A stretch of 64,000 nt of DNA from Pedococcus sp. 5OH_020 (GCF_027812955.1 NZ_JAPYZV010000004.1:372001-436000), one strand, 5' to 3'; counted from the stretch's first letter, positions 28,976-37,592 are shown. The notes: generated from the letters alone by a model not told the origin. Translations and numbers: made by a program.

Positions 28976-30198
28976 CCGGGCTCGCGACGGTCGAGCAGGC
29001 GCTCGCGGCGTTACGTGCGGGGCGCCCGGTGCTGGTGACCGACAGCGAGGACCGGGAGAACGAGGGCGACGTCGTACTCGCTGCACAGACCCTCACCGAC
29101 GAGTGGATGGCGTGGACCATCAGGCACACTAGCGGCTACGTCTGTGTGCCGGTCCCCGGCGCGACGGCGGACCGGCTTGGCCTGCCCCTCATGGTCGCCG
29201 ACAACCGGGACCCTCTTCGGACCGCCTACACCGTCAGTGTGGACGCTGCCTTCGGCGTGACGACCGGGATCAGCGCAGCCGACCGCGCCACGACCATCCG
29301 CCTGCTGGCGGACCCCGCCGCGACGCCGGAGTCGTTCCTCCGGCCCGGCCACGTCATCCCCCTGCGTGCCAGGGACGGTGGCGTCCTGCAGAGGCCGGGC
29401 CACACGGAGGCTGCGGTGGACCTGTGCCGGCTGGCCGGCCTGGCGCCCGTGGCAGCCATCGGCGAGCTGGTCAACGACGACGGCACCATGATGCGCGGCG
29501 CGCAGGTGATGGCGACGGGTGCACTCGCGGACCTGCCGGTCATCACGATCGCGCAGCTCGTCGCCTGGCGACAGCGGCACGACCGCGTGGAGCGGCTCGC
29601 GCAGACCCGGCTGCCCACCCGGCACGGCGAGTTCGCAGCCGTCGGCTACCGGGACCGGCTCACCGGTGACGAGCACCTCGCACTGGTGAGCCCACGCGGT
29701 ACGGCAGGAGCCGCCCCGCTGGTGCGCCTTCACTCGGAGTGCCTGACCGGCGACGCCCTCGGCTCACTGCGCTGCGACTGCGGGCCGCAGCTCGAACGCT
29801 CCCTGGAACGGGTGGCCGCCGAGGGCGGCGTCGTGGTCTACCTCCGGGGGCACGAGGGACGTGGCGTGGGTCTGGTGTCCAAGCTCCAGGCCTACGCCCT
29901 TCAGGACCGGGGCCTGGACACGGTGGACGCCCAGCTGGAGCTCGACCTGCCGGTGGACGGACGGGAGTACGTCGCGGGGGCCGCGATCCTGGCCGACCTC
30001 GGCCTCGGCCCGGTTCGGCTGCTCACGAACAACCCGGCCAAGGTGGCCGCCATGAGGGCTTACGGCGTGGACGTGGCGAGCGTGGAGGGCCTGTCCATCG
30101 CGCCCAACCCGGCCAACCGGCGGTACCTTCGCGCCAAGCGCGACCGGATGGGTCACGACCTGATCCTCGACGCGGCGGACGCCGGGGTCACGGCGTGA
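28972..30198 (+). CDS. ribBA: Bifunctional DHBP synthase / GTP cyclohydrolase II
   Basis: Supplies both branches of riboflavin synthesis: 3,4-dihydroxy-2-butanone-4-phosphate from ribulose-5-phosphate, and the pyrimidine precursor from GTP. The 408-aa fusion has the RibB part first ([12 protein letters not shown] near residue 25, [24 protein letters not shown] near 125; each readable) and RibA second with its zinc cysteines [18 protein letters not shown] near 247-262 and [10 protein letters not shown] near 285. ATG 28972 overlaps ribM; ribH overlaps by 4 bp. Confidence 0.97.
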   Translation: MTGLATVEQALAALRAGRPVLVTDSEDRENEGDVVLAAQTLTDEWMAWTIRHTSGYVCVPVPGATADRLGLPLMVADNRDPLRTAYTVSVDAAFGVTTGISAADRATTIRLLADPAATPESFLRPGHVIPLRARDGGVLQRPGHTEAAVDLCRLAGLAPVAAIGELVNDDGTMMRGAQVMATGALADLPVITIAQLVAWRQRHDRVERLAQTRLPTRHGEFAAVGYRDRLTGDEHLALVSPRGTAGAAPLVRLHSECLTGDALGSLRCDCGPQLERSLERVAAEGGVVVYLRGHEGRGVGLVSKLQAYALQDRGLDTVDAQLELDLPVDGREYVAGAAILADLGLGPVRLLTNNPAKVAAMRAYGVDVASVEGLSIAPNPANRRYLRAKRDRMGHDLILDAADAGVTA

Positions 30199-30680
30199 GC
30201 GGCCACGGTTCACCGACCATCACCGCCGACGGCTCCGGCCTGCGCGTCGCCATCGTCGCCGCCTCGTGGCACAGCGAGGTCATGGACGGTCTCGTCGACG
30301 GGGCTCGGCGAGGGCTGGGCGACTCCGGGGTGCGCGACGTGCCTCTCGTGCGCGTCCCCGGCACCGTCGAGCTGACCGTCGCCTGCGCGCGTCTGGCGCC
30401 GGCATACGACGCGCTGGTCGCTCTCGGAGTCGTCATCCGTGGTGGGACGCCGCACTTCGAGTACGTGTGCTCCGGGGTGACGAACGGCCTCACGCAGGTC
30501 AGCGTCACCACCGGCTGTCCGGTCGGCTTCGGCGTCCTGACGTGTGACGACGACCAGCAGGCGCTGGCCCGAGCCGGGCTCCCAGGATCCAGCGAGGACA
30601 AGGGGTACGAGGCCGCGGTGGCGGCCGTGGCGACTGCGACCACGCTGGCCGGCTGGGCCCCCCGTACCCTGGGCGCGTGA
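30195..30680 (+). CDS. ribH: 6,7-dimethyl-8-ribityllumazine synthase
   Basis: Condenses the two RibBA/RibD products to the lumazine. The 161-aa protein has [16 protein letters not shown] near residue 18, VPGTVEL near 53, [14 protein letters not shown] near 83 with the catalytic His, and [16 protein letters not shown] near 115. GTG 30195 overlaps the ribBA stop. Its final codons contain the putative promoter and the GTG of hisE. Confidence 0.96.
   Translation: MSGHGSPTITADGSGLRVAIVAASWHSEVMDGLVDGARRGLGDSGVRDVPLVRVPGTVELTVACARLAPAYDALVALGVVIRGGTPHFEYVCSGVTNGLTQVSVTTGCPVGFGVLTCDDDQQALARAGLPGSSEDKGYEAAVAAVATATTLAGWAPRTLGA
30665..30670 (+). promoter_or_regulatory. Putative leaderless promoter -10 for hisE inside ribH
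   Basis: TACCCT, 6 nt, then GTG 30677. It lies within the last codons of ribH, which would let hisE-hisG escape FMN control. Confidence 0.45.
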
Positions 30681-30940
30681 AGACTTTCGACGACCTCTAC
30701 GCCGAGCTCACCGAGAAGGCGGTCACCCGTCCGGAGGGCTCCGGGACGGTCCGCGCGCTCGACGCCGGGGTGCATGCGATCGGCAAGAAGATCGTCGAGG
30801 AGGCGGCGGAGGTGTGGATGGCCGCCGAGCACGAGGGCAAGGAGCGCGCCGCCGAAGAGATCTCCCAGCTCCTCTACCACCTCCAGGTCCTCATGGTCGC
30901 CTCCGACATCAGCCTCGACGACGTCTACACCCACCTCTAG
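30677..30940 (+). CDS. hisE: Phosphoribosyl-ATP pyrophosphatase
   Basis: Second step of histidine synthesis. The 87-aa all-helical protein starts [16 protein letters not shown], with [32 protein letters not shown] (divalent-metal Glu residues) in the middle, as in the MazG-like HisE family. GTG 30677 overlaps the ribH stop by 4 bp and also lies 6 nt after a -10-like hexamer. hisG follows after 11 bp. Confidence 0.95.
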   Translation: MKTFDDLYAELTEKAVTRPEGSGTVRALDAGVHAIGKKIVEEAAEVWMAAEHEGKERAAEEISQLLYHLQVLMVASDISLDDVYTHL

Positions 30941-30951
30941 GAACCACCGCC

Positions 30952-31797
30952 ATGCTCCGAATCGCCGTGCCCAACAAGGGGTCCCTGTCCGAGCCCTCCG
31001 TGGAGATGCTCCGCGAGGCCGGCTACCGGGTGCGCCGGGACGCCAAGGAGCTCGTCGTCACCGACGCCGACAACGACGTCGAGTTCTTCTACCTGCGCCC
31101 CCGCGACATCGCCGTCTACGTCGGGTCCGGCACCGTCGACTGCGGCGTGACCGGCCGCGACCTCCTCCTCGACTCGGGCAGCGCGGCCATCGAGGTCATG
31201 ACGCTGGGCTTCGGGGCGTCGACCTTCCGGTACGCCGGCAGACGCGGCACGTGCGCACGGGTCTCCGACATCTCGGGACACCGGGTGGCCACGAGCTACC
31301 CCGGCCTCGTGGAGAAGCACCTGGCCGAGCACGGGGTAGCCGCGCAGGTGGTGCGGCTGGACGGTGCAGTCGAGACCGCCATCACGCTCGGCGTTGCCGA
31401 CGTCATCGCGGACGTGGTCGAGACCGGCACGACCCTGCGTCAGCAGGGCCTGGAGGTCTTCGGCGACGAGATCCTGCGGAGTGAGGCCGTCCTGATCCGT
31501 CGCGAGGGGTCCCACGAGACGGCGGCTGTCGAGGTGCTGCGCCGACGGCTCACCGGCGTCATCACCGCCCGGCACTACGTGATGCTCGACTACGACGTAC
31601 CCGTGGGACTGGTCGAGCAGGCCTGTGCGGTGACGCCCGGACTGGAGTCGCCCACCGTCTCGGCGCTGCAGAACAAGGAGTGGGCTGCGGTGCGGGCCAT
31701 GGTCCCGCGGGCCCGGACGAACGCGATCATGGACGAGCTGTACGACCTGGGCGCCCGCGCCATCCTGGTCACGGACATCGCCGCCTGCCGGCTGTGA
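30952..31797 (+). CDS. hisG: ATP phosphoribosyltransferase, long form
   Basis: First and feedback-regulated step of histidine synthesis. 281 aa is the long HisG_L type with its own C-terminal histidine-binding domain, so no HisZ is needed. Motifs include MLRIAVPNKGSLSEPS, the GSGTVDCGVTGRDLL segment near 57, and the PRPP site ADVIADVVETGTTLRQQGLE near 148. ATG 30952 follows hisE. hisF and hisI are 6 and 12 kb away in the same window. Confidence 0.96.
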   Translation: MLRIAVPNKGSLSEPSVEMLREAGYRVRRDAKELVVTDADNDVEFFYLRPRDIAVYVGSGTVDCGVTGRDLLLDSGSAAIEVMTLGFGASTFRYAGRRGTCARVSDISGHRVATSYPGLVEKHLAEHGVAAQVVRLDGAVETAITLGVADVIADVVETGTTLRQQGLEVFGDEILRSEAVLIRREGSHETAAVEVLRRRLTGVITARHYVMLDYDVPVGLVEQACAVTPGLESPTVSALQNKEWAAVRAMVPRARTNAIMDELYDLGARAILVTDIAACRL

Positions 31798-32309
31798 CGC
31801 CCGAGCCGGACCTTCCTGCGGGGACGGCGCAGGGCAACGGCGGGCAGCCAGCCTTCGCGGTGTTCCAGCCCCGCCGCGGGCGGGCGGTGGCGTACGCCGC
31901 CGCCGCCGCCACGCTGCTGCTCTTCGGGCTGATCGCGGTATTCCTTCCCGGTCCGGACGTGGGCGGCACGTGGCGTGCCGGCGACCGGGTGTTCTACGCC
32001 GCGATGGGGGTGGCGATTGCGTTCCTTCTGTGGAGGTTCGCCTCGATCCGCGCCGTCCCGTCGCGGGAGGAACTCGTCGTCCGGAACCTCCTGACGACGC
32101 GCACCGTCCCGTGGGGCGCGGTCGCGGACGTGCGCTTCGGGGGTGGCGACCCCTGGGTGACGATCGAGCTGGTGGACACGGACACGCTCGCCGTCATGGC
32201 GATCCAGCGGGCCGACGGGCAGGTGGCGCAGGCGGAAGCCGGACGGTTGGCTGCCCTCGTCCAAGCGCTCGGACCCTTCCCGGCCGGTCCTGAGGTCACC
32301 GGGCCCTGA
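31794..32309 (+). CDS. Small two-TM PH-like domain protein
   Basis: A 171-aa protein from GTG 31794, inside the hisG stop. Two hydrophobic segments (AVAYAAAAATLLLFGLIAVFL near residue 32 and RVFYAAMGVAIAFLLWRFASI near 63) are followed by a short beta-rich cytoplasmic domain (SREELVVRNLLTTRTVPWGAVADVRF), the pattern of actinobacterial PH-domain membrane proteins next to hisG. No catalytic motif. Its last codons fall in a 16-bp tandem repeat. Function unknown. Confidence 0.8.
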   Translation: MTPEPDLPAGTAQGNGGQPAFAVFQPRRGRAVAYAAAAATLLLFGLIAVFLPGPDVGGTWRAGDRVFYAAMGVAIAFLLWRFASIRAVPSREELVVRNLLTTRTVPWGAVADVRFGGGDPWVTIELVDTDTLAVMAIQRADGQVAQAEAGRLAALVQALGPFPAGPEVTGP

Positions 32310-32369
32310 GGCCACCGGGCCCTGAGATCACCGGGCCCTGAGGTCACCGGGCGCTGAGGCCACAGGCCC
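32291..32369 (+). repeat. Five-copy 16-bp tandem repeat at convergent gene ends
   Basis: Units of TGAGGTCACCGGGCCC type at 32291, 32307, 32323, 32339 and a 15-bp degenerate copy at 32355. The first unit is coding; the second starts with the TGA stop of the upstream gene. Each unit holds palindromic GGTCACC and GGGCCC, so multiple hairpins are possible. It sits between convergent transcription units. Confidence 0.9.
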
Positions 32370-32389
32370 TGAGGCCCGAGCGCTGGTCG

Positions 32390-33595
32390 CTACTCCACGC
32401 GGCGCAAGCCTGGGCGAAGCACGGCCGAGACGGCGATCTGACCGACCATGAGCAGGGTCAGCGTCATCCAGACCGCCTGGAACCCACCCGTGGCATCGCG
32501 CAGCGCCCCCATGGTCGCGGGTCCCAGAGAGGCGATGCCGTAGCTGAAGAAGAACGCCATCCCGGCCAGCCGGGCGCTCGCGGCCGGCGTCTGCGCGTAG
32601 TCGACCATCAGCACGAGGCCCAGGGAGAACGAGGCGCCCTGGCCGAAACCGAGCACCGTCGCCCAGACCCAGGGCGCAGCCCCGGGCGCCAGCCAGAGCC
32701 CTGCCTGGCCCAGGAGGCCGAGGACGGAGGCTGCCACCAGGAGGGTTCGGTGGTCATGGATGCGGTCGGTCAGGACTGGGCCGAGCAGTCCGGAGACGAG
32801 CTGAGCGGCAGTGAACACGCTGAGCAGGTAGCCCGCGTGCGTCGCGTCCCAGCCACGACCGGTGTACGTCGGGGCGAGCCACGCCAGGGTCGAGTAGAAC
32901 TCGATCGACTGCAGCGACAGGTATGTCGCGACCAGCCACGCGGTGAGGTGCCCCCAGGGCAGCCGCGCCGGGACGAGCAGCGTGGGGTTGGCAGCGCGGT
33001 GACGCGTGTGGCCGCGCCATACCGGCAGCCAGGCCAGCACGCCGACCAGCGCCAGCATGCTCCACGAGCCCAGGGATGCCTCCCAGGACCCCAGCCGGTC
33101 CCGCAGCGGCACCGAGAGCGCGGAGGACGCGCCCGCGCCACCCATCATGGCGAGCATGTACAGGCCCGTGACGAGCCCGGAGCGTTGCGGTGGGAACAGC
33201 TCCTTGACCAGGCCCGGGAGCAGGGTGCCGCCGATGGCGATCCCCACGCCCGCGACGAAGGTTCCGGCATACAGCGCCCACGCCTGACCGCCGGCGAACC
33301 GGAGGCCGAGTCCCACGGCCACGCACACGACGGCCAGCTCGATCGCCCCCGCGGCGCCGACCCTCAGCGCGATCCGCTGGGCCAAGGGCGCGAAGACGCC
33401 CATGCAGAGCACGGGCAGGGTCGTCAGCGCGCCCAAGGCGGCGTTGGACAGGTGCAGGTCCGCGCCGATCGTCTGGACGAGCGGCGGCACGCTGGCCATG
33501 GCGGTCCGCAGGTTCACCGCGACGGCCACGAGGCTCAGGGCCATGACCCAGGTGGGAGGCAGATGCAGGCGGGGGTGGGGACGAGGAGATGACAT
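32390..33595 (-). CDS. MFS transporter, CynX/NimT-like
   Basis: A 401-aa protein with ~12 hydrophobic segments and little else, typical of major facilitator transporters. NLRTAMASVPPL after the first helix and the GxGxxxGGTLLPGLVKELFPPQRSG stretch near residue 117 resemble the CynX/NimT (cyanate, nitroimidazole) branch. It is last in a minus-strand operon after the DUF4287 protein and the FUSC protein (24-bp gap). Substrate unknown. Confidence 0.85.
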   Translation of the reverse strand: MSSPRPHPRLHLPPTWVMALSLVAVAVNLRTAMASVPPLVQTIGADLHLSNAALGALTTLPVLCMGVFAPLAQRIALRVGAAGAIELAVVCVAVGLGLRFAGGQAWALYAGTFVAGVGIAIGGTLLPGLVKELFPPQRSGLVTGLYMLAMMGGAGASSALSVPLRDRLGSWEASLGSWSMLALVGVLAWLPVWRGHTRHRAANPTLLVPARLPWGHLTAWLVATYLSLQSIEFYSTLAWLAPTYTGRGWDATHAGYLLSVFTAAQLVSGLLGPVLTDRIHDHRTLLVAASVLGLLGQAGLWLAPGAAPWVWATVLGFGQGASFSLGLVLMVDYAQTPAASARLAGMAFFFSYGIASLGPATMGALRDATGGFQAVWMTLTLLMVGQIAVSAVLRPGLRRVE

Positions 33596-33619
33596 CGCGC
33601 GCCAGTGTCTCAGGAGCCC

Positions 33620-34783
33620 TCAGCCGTCGTGGGGTGCGGTCGTCATGGACTCCGGCACCATCTCGAACGCCTCGTCGTGCGGCAGCCCTGTGAGCATCAG
33701 CAGGTCCACCACCATGGAACGTATCTGAGCCCTCATCACCTCACCCGACAGGCCGGCGGAGTGGTCGATGACCGCGCTGAGCTCGCCGATCTGCTGCAGG
33801 CCGCGTTGGGCGTTGGTGGGCAGGCGCCGCTCCGCGAGCTCCCGCGCGATGTCGTGCGTCGTCTCGGCCAGCGAGTCCAGCAGCCGCAGATAGGCGGTGG
33901 GCACGGGCTCGTCCCGCCAGGTGGCGATGGCGGCTCGCCGCACCAGCACCCGCAGGTTCCGGATGGCCCGGTCGAGCGGTTCGAGCAGGTCCGCGATGGC
34001 TTGCACGCCGGGCAGGTGCCGGCGGCGGAACGGCGAGAGGCGGACGACCGCGATGCCCTCGGCCGAAAGCGCCCGGGCCTCGGCGAGCATGGACTCGGAC
34101 TGACGGGCCCGCGCGAGAGTCGCCGAGGCGAGGTCGGAGTCGGCGGTCCGTAGGGCCCGCGCGGTGTCGGTCAGGATGGCGCTGATCTCCTGCACCACCA
34201 GGGACGCCTGCTGTCGCGGTCGCCGCAGCGGCGCGGCCGGGACCACGAGGGTGAAGAGCAGGGCCACGACGCCCCCCACGACGGCGTCGAGCCAACGGGT
34301 GAAGGACTGCCCCGGGTCGGCGATGAGCGTCGTCACGATGACAGACTGCACGCCGGCCTGCGTGGTGAGCAGCAGCCCGGCGCCCAGGAGCGCCGCGACG
34401 CTCATCGCGAGCACCACGACGACCACGATCTGCCAGAGCCCCGAGCCGAAGAAGTGCACGAAGGCATCCCCGATGAAGACGCCCACGGCCACGCCGATCA
34501 TGACCTCGGTGACCCGGCGCAGCCGCTGGCCGAACGACATACCGAGGCTGATGATGGCGGTGACGGGCGCGAAGAACGGACGCGGGTGGTGCAGGAGGTC
34601 GTTGGCCACCCACCACGCGGTGGCGGCGCCGAGACCGCACTGGACGATGAAGAACATCCGGCTCAGCAGCCGGTGCGTCCGCGCGGCAGCCTCGTGGCGC
34701 GACCGCGCGGCGGCGCGGCCCAGGTCCACGCTCGAGGGGGAGAGGCCTGCTCCGGCGCTGCGCAGCCGGCCCGACGAGCGCAC
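33620..34783 (-). CDS. FUSC-family membrane protein (aromatic-acid exporter-like)
   Basis: 387 aa from GTG 34783, which is 1 bp after the stop of the upstream gene; the open frame further upstream only shadows that gene. Residues ~40-190 hold about six hydrophobic segments (MFFIVQCGLGAATAWWVANDL, TEVMIGVAVGVFIGDAFVHFF, IVVVVVLAMSVAALLGAG, WLDAVVGGVVALLFTLVVP), then a long helical cytoplasmic part, as in half-size FUSC/aromatic acid exporter proteins. Substrate unknown. Confidence 0.8.
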   Translation of the reverse strand: MRSSGRLRSAGAGLSPSSVDLGRAAARSRHEAAARTHRLLSRMFFIVQCGLGAATAWWVANDLLHHPRPFFAPVTAIISLGMSFGQRLRRVTEVMIGVAVGVFIGDAFVHFFGSGLWQIVVVVVLAMSVAALLGAGLLLTTQAGVQSVIVTTLIADPGQSFTRWLDAVVGGVVALLFTLVVPAAPLRRPRQQASLVVQEISAILTDTARALRTADSDLASATLARARQSESMLAEARALSAEGIAVVRLSPFRRRHLPGVQAIADLLEPLDRAIRNLRVLVRRAAIATWRDEPVPTAYLRLLDSLAETTHDIARELAERRLPTNAQRGLQQIGELSAVIDHSAGLSGEVMRAQIRSMVVDLLMLTGLPHDEAFEMVPESMTTAPHDG

Positions 34784-34784
34784 G

Positions 34785-35360
34785 TCAGCCGTTCTGGAGG
34801 TAGGCCGCCTCGAGGAGCGGCTCCAGCGACCGGAGGTCGTCCTCGTCCGCGTCCGAGGGCAGGTGCAGCCAGTGGGTCGCCTGGGCGAACCCCTTGGCCG
34901 GGGACAGCCGCTCGTCGACAGGCGTGCCCTCCCGGAACCGGAAGCCGACCCGGACGGTGTGCCGAGGTCCCGGCGCCACTGCCACGAACTGCGTCTTGCG
35001 GACGACCGGGATGTAGCCGCCACGTCCCTCCCGGCGGGCGTCGGGGCCCAGCCCCTCGGCGAGCACGATCACGGCGTCGTGGATGGCTCGGAGCTGGGCC
35101 CTCCTGCCGCTGTACAGCGCGTCGGTGTACCCGTCGGCGTCAGGCCGCACCCACCCCGCCTGGGTCGCGGCCTCCTCGGCGATGGCCCACTGCGAGTTCT
35201 GCGGTACGCCGTGCACGTCCTTGAGCCAGGCGCGCACCGCCCGCTGGTCCAGCGGGTCGACGCCGGACGCCTTCACCACGGTCGCCCACTGCTCGAGGGT
35301 CCGGCCGGTGCGCTGCTCGAGGGAGCTGCTGACCGCCGCCATCATGTCGCCCGGTTCCAT
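34785..35360 (-). CDS. DUF4287/DUF5655-type protein
   Basis: 191 aa from ATG 35360. The N-terminal ~65 residues (VSSSLEQRTGRTLEQWATVVKASG...RAVRAWLKDVHG) match the DUF4287 pattern, a small helical domain; the rest (AQLRAIHDAVIVLAEGLG...YIPVVRKTQFVAVAP) resembles DUF5655, a domain proposed to bind DNA or nucleic acid. A CATAAT hexamer 6 nt before the ATG suggests leaderless transcription of this three-gene operon. It runs into the FUSC gene with no gap. Function unknown. Confidence 0.75.
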   Translation of the reverse strand: MEPGDMMAAVSSSLEQRTGRTLEQWATVVKASGVDPLDQRAVRAWLKDVHGVPQNSQWAIAEEAATQAGWVRPDADGYTDALYSGRRAQLRAIHDAVIVLAEGLGPDARREGRGGYIPVVRKTQFVAVAPGPRHTVRVGFRFREGTPVDERLSPAKGFAQATHWLHLPSDADEDDLRSLEPLLEAAYLQNG

Positions 35361-35366
35361 TCCCCG

Positions 35367-35372
35367 ATTATG
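35367..35372 (-). promoter_or_regulatory. Putative leaderless promoter -10 for the DUF4287-FUSC-MFS operon
   Basis: On the minus strand CATAAT is followed by 6 nt and ATG 35360. No ribosome site lies between. Confidence 0.5.
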
Positions 35373-35476
35373 GCGTGGCAGGTCCGTACCAGCTGTCGAG
35401 GATGAGGTGGACGGCCGCCGGGCCCTGTGGTCCACACCTCCGTCATCGGAGGGAGGGAGGTGGCCCGAAGCCGACA

Positions 35477-35482
35477 TAGCCT
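35477..35482 (+). promoter_or_regulatory. Putative -10 element for the secreted protein gene
   Basis: TAGCCT lies ~94 bp before ATG 35576 and 5 bp before a 28-bp dyad, so the dyad would be at the transcript's 5' end. Confidence 0.35.
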
Positions 35483-35487
35483 CCAAG

Positions 35488-35515
35488 GTGACCCAGCACG
35501 ACCGTGCCGGGTCAC
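35488..35515 (+). repeat. 28-bp near-perfect dyad upstream of the secreted protein
   Basis: GTGACCC-A-GCACG-AC-CGTGC-C-GGGTCAC: 12 of 13 arm positions pair, with one A/C mismatch and a 2-nt centre. It could be a repressor operator or an RNA hairpin near the 5' end of the message. Confidence 0.75.
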
Positions 35516-35575
35516 GCCTTGACCCCGATGCTGCCGCCCTACCAGGGAGACCGCTTCACATTCGAAAGGGAACGC

Positions 35576-36868
35576 ATGAGCAGAAAGCTTCTCGGTGCTG
35601 CCGTCGCAGCCCTGGTCGGCAGTGCGCTGGCCATGGTGCCGTTCGCCTCGGTCGCGACCGCCTCCGCCAAGGGTGGTGCCGCACCCGGCCCCGCCAGCGA
35701 CGCTCGGTTCGGTACTGCAGGCAGTGTGACGCCGACGTACGGCGCTCGCACCATCCCTCACTGGTCCTTCACGTACACGGATCCGACGAACGGCGTGAAG
35801 TACACCGCGACGATGGTCGGCTCGGACCCCCGCAAGGGAGGCTCTACGACCGTCAAGACCGAGATCATCCCGCTGGAGTTCACCTTCGTGGCGGCGGGAC
35901 AGGACATGTCGGCCGTCAGCAAGCTGTACGGCTACGACGCCAAGGCCCAGGACTGGGACGCCGACCCCACCACCGGCTCTCCGAATGACGTCGCCAAGAC
36001 GCTGAGCTCACCCATCTTCGCCGCCAACACCTACCCCGGTGATCTCGGCGGTGACACCGGCCAGTACGGCGACGTCTTCATGCGGGCGCAGTTCGGAAAG
36101 ATCGGCTCGGGCTACCACGTCAAGCTGGCGAACACCACGGTGCTCCCCAAGCAGCGGTTCGCGGTCCCGGCGAGCCAGGGCGTCGCGTACCAGCGCGTGT
36201 CCGGGGCCGTGGCTGGGATCGTGGAGGGCCAGTGGTTCTCCACGAAGCTCCAACAGCTGATGGGATCGCTGCAGATCGACCCCACCACGGTGCCGATCTT
36301 CTTGACCCACAACGTCCTGCTGTTCGACGGCCATGACAACTACACGAACTGCTGCACGCTGGGTTACCACGGTGCGGCCATGCCGCTGGGGCATGGCGCG
36401 GGCCAGGCCAACGGCCAGGGCAACAACCCGGTGCAGACGTTCATCTACGCCGCGTACACCACGCCGAACACGTACACCGGGTTCTCCCCGACGACCTCCC
36501 CGACCCGGGGGATCGCCGACATCCACGGCCTCTCCCACGAGGTGGCGGAGTGGCTCGACGACCCGTTCGTCGACAACGCCGTCCAGCCGTGGCTGACGCC
36601 GACAGCGCCGCAGTACGGATGCACGGGAGTTCTCGAGACGGGCGACCCCGTCGTCGGGGTGTGGTTCCCGCTCGCCGGCAACCCCGACTCCGCGGCGAAC
36701 AACGTGTGGCACCCCGAGGACGAGGTCAACGCCAACTGGTTCGCCCGTAACGGCACGACGCCTTTGGGGCTGAGCTCGTGGGACGGCCGGTACACCTTCA
36801 TGGGACCGCGGACCATCGGGATCGGCGGTGCCTACACGGGCTTCGCCTCGGTGGCCAAGGGCTGCTGA
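35576..36868 (+). CDS. Secreted protein of unknown function with HExxE motif
   Basis: 430 aa from ATG 35576, which has GAAAGGGA upstream; the frame is open 24 codons earlier but without a ribosome site. Residues 1-~30 are a Sec signal peptide (MSRKLLGAAVAALVGSALAM, then ASVATASA). The mature part has IPHWSFTYTDPTNGVKYTA, a Cys pair NCCTLGYHG near 260, and HGLSHEVAEWLDDPFVDN with H321, E322 and E325, which looks like a zincin-type metal site (HExxE plus DP). Two more Cys lie near the C-terminus. Proteins with a similar SHExAExxxDP motif are known as secreted hypotheticals. A metal-dependent hydrolase is only a suggestion. Confidence 0.75.
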   Translation: MSRKLLGAAVAALVGSALAMVPFASVATASAKGGAAPGPASDARFGTAGSVTPTYGARTIPHWSFTYTDPTNGVKYTATMVGSDPRKGGSTTVKTEIIPLEFTFVAAGQDMSAVSKLYGYDAKAQDWDADPTTGSPNDVAKTLSSPIFAANTYPGDLGGDTGQYGDVFMRAQFGKIGSGYHVKLANTTVLPKQRFAVPASQGVAYQRVSGAVAGIVEGQWFSTKLQQLMGSLQIDPTTVPIFLTHNVLLFDGHDNYTNCCTLGYHGAAMPLGHGAGQANGQGNNPVQTFIYAAYTTPNTYTGFSPTTSPTRGIADIHGLSHEVAEWLDDPFVDNAVQPWLTPTAPQYGCTGVLETGDPVVGVWFPLAGNPDSAANNVWHPEDEVNANWFARNGTTPLGLSSWDGRYTFMGPRTIGIGGAYTGFASVAKGC

Positions 36869-36880
36869 ACGGCCGCGTAC

Positions 36881-36913
36881 GAGGCGGTGCCGGCCGTGGG
36901 CCGGCACCGCCTC
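36881..36913. terminator. Perfect 15-bp inverted repeat between convergent genes
   Basis: GAGGCGGTGCCGGCC (36881-36895), loop GTG, GGCCGGCACCGCCTC (36899-36913). The secreted-protein gene ends 12 bp before it, and the kinase gene ends on the other strand at 36983. A bidirectional terminator without T-tracts is the simplest reading. Confidence 0.75.
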
Positions 36914-36982
36914 CGGCTGCGGCGCGGGGTCCGACCAGCGCGGTCCTGCCCGGAAACGCGCGACCGCACTACAGGCGCGGGA

Positions 36983-37567
36983 CTACAGCGGCTGGTCTGT
37001 CGTGTCGATCGCCAGGTCGGCCCGGTCCCGGGTGCGGTCGGCTGAGAACAGCTCGTCCTCCTGGGCCGCCCACCTGCTCCAGAACTCCGCGAAGCCGGGG
37101 TCGCGGTTGATGGCCCTGGCGTAGCGCACCTGTTCCTCTGCCTCCACCCACACCAGTGCCGAGAGGGCCGCGCCCGCCGGGAGGGCGCCCGACCCGCACC
37201 CCTCGAGCAGCACGACCGGCGCCGCCGGCAGCTCGACCCAGTCCGCATCGGCCCCCCGGAGCCAGTCCCAGCGCCGGTAGCGCGCTGGACGCCCGGCCCT
37301 CAGCGGCTCGACGACCCACTGCTGCACGCGTTCGGTGGCGGCTCGCAGCCCGTCCCAGCCCGGGTAGAGGTCGTCCAGATGCACCGTGGGGGCGGCGAGC
37401 AGGGCCGCAGCCTCAGCCGCCAGGGTGGTCTTGCCGGCACCACTCGGACCGTCGATGGCGACCAGATGTATTGCAGCGCAGCGGGGTTCACGCGACTCGA
37501 CGAGGGCGACCAGGGCATCGAGGGCGGCGCGGGCATCGAGGTGGACCGTACCGCGATCGCTCGCCAT
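36983..37567 (-). CDS. Uridine-kinase-like P-loop kinase
   Basis: 194 aa from ATG 37567. It has a P-loop [10 protein letters not shown] near residue 40, a nearby acidic segment [12 protein letters not shown] typical of uridine/pantothenate kinase-like folds, and a lid-like [10 protein letters not shown]. The C-terminus is acidic ([24 protein letters not shown]). It is divergent from hisF with 31 bp between start codons. TATCGT 7 nt before the ATG suggests a leaderless message. The nucleoside substrate is not identified. Confidence 0.8.
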   Translation of the reverse strand: MASDRGTVHLDARAALDALVALVESREPRCAAIHLVAIDGPSGAGKTTLAAEAAALLAAPTVHLDDLYPGWDGLRAATERVQQWVVEPLRAGRPARYRRWDWLRGADADWVELPAAPVVLLEGCGSGALPAGAALSALVWVEAEEQVRYARAINRDPGFAEFWSRWAAQEDELFSADRTRDRADLAIDTTDQPL

Positions 37568-37574
37568 GGGGCCA

Positions 37575-37592
37575 ACGATAGGTGGATACGCT
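37575..37592. promoter_or_regulatory. Back-to-back leaderless promoter pair (kinase and hisF)
   Basis: Minus strand: TATCGT at 37580-37575, 7 nt, ATG 37567. Plus strand: TACGCT at 37587-37592, 6 nt, GTG 37599. The two -10 hexamers are 6 bp apart, so each promoter's upstream region lies in the other gene's start. Confidence 0.55.

Noticed and set aside
32291-32369. CRISPR array
   Set aside because: Repeats are directly adjacent with no unique spacers, and no cas gene is nearby. The same applies to the arrays at 22425, 45332 and 59059.
35504-35575. Upstream ATG start for the secreted protein
   Set aside because: It would put 24 non-hydrophobic residues before the signal peptide and lacks a Shine-Dalgarno; ATG 35576 has one and gives a clean Sec signal.
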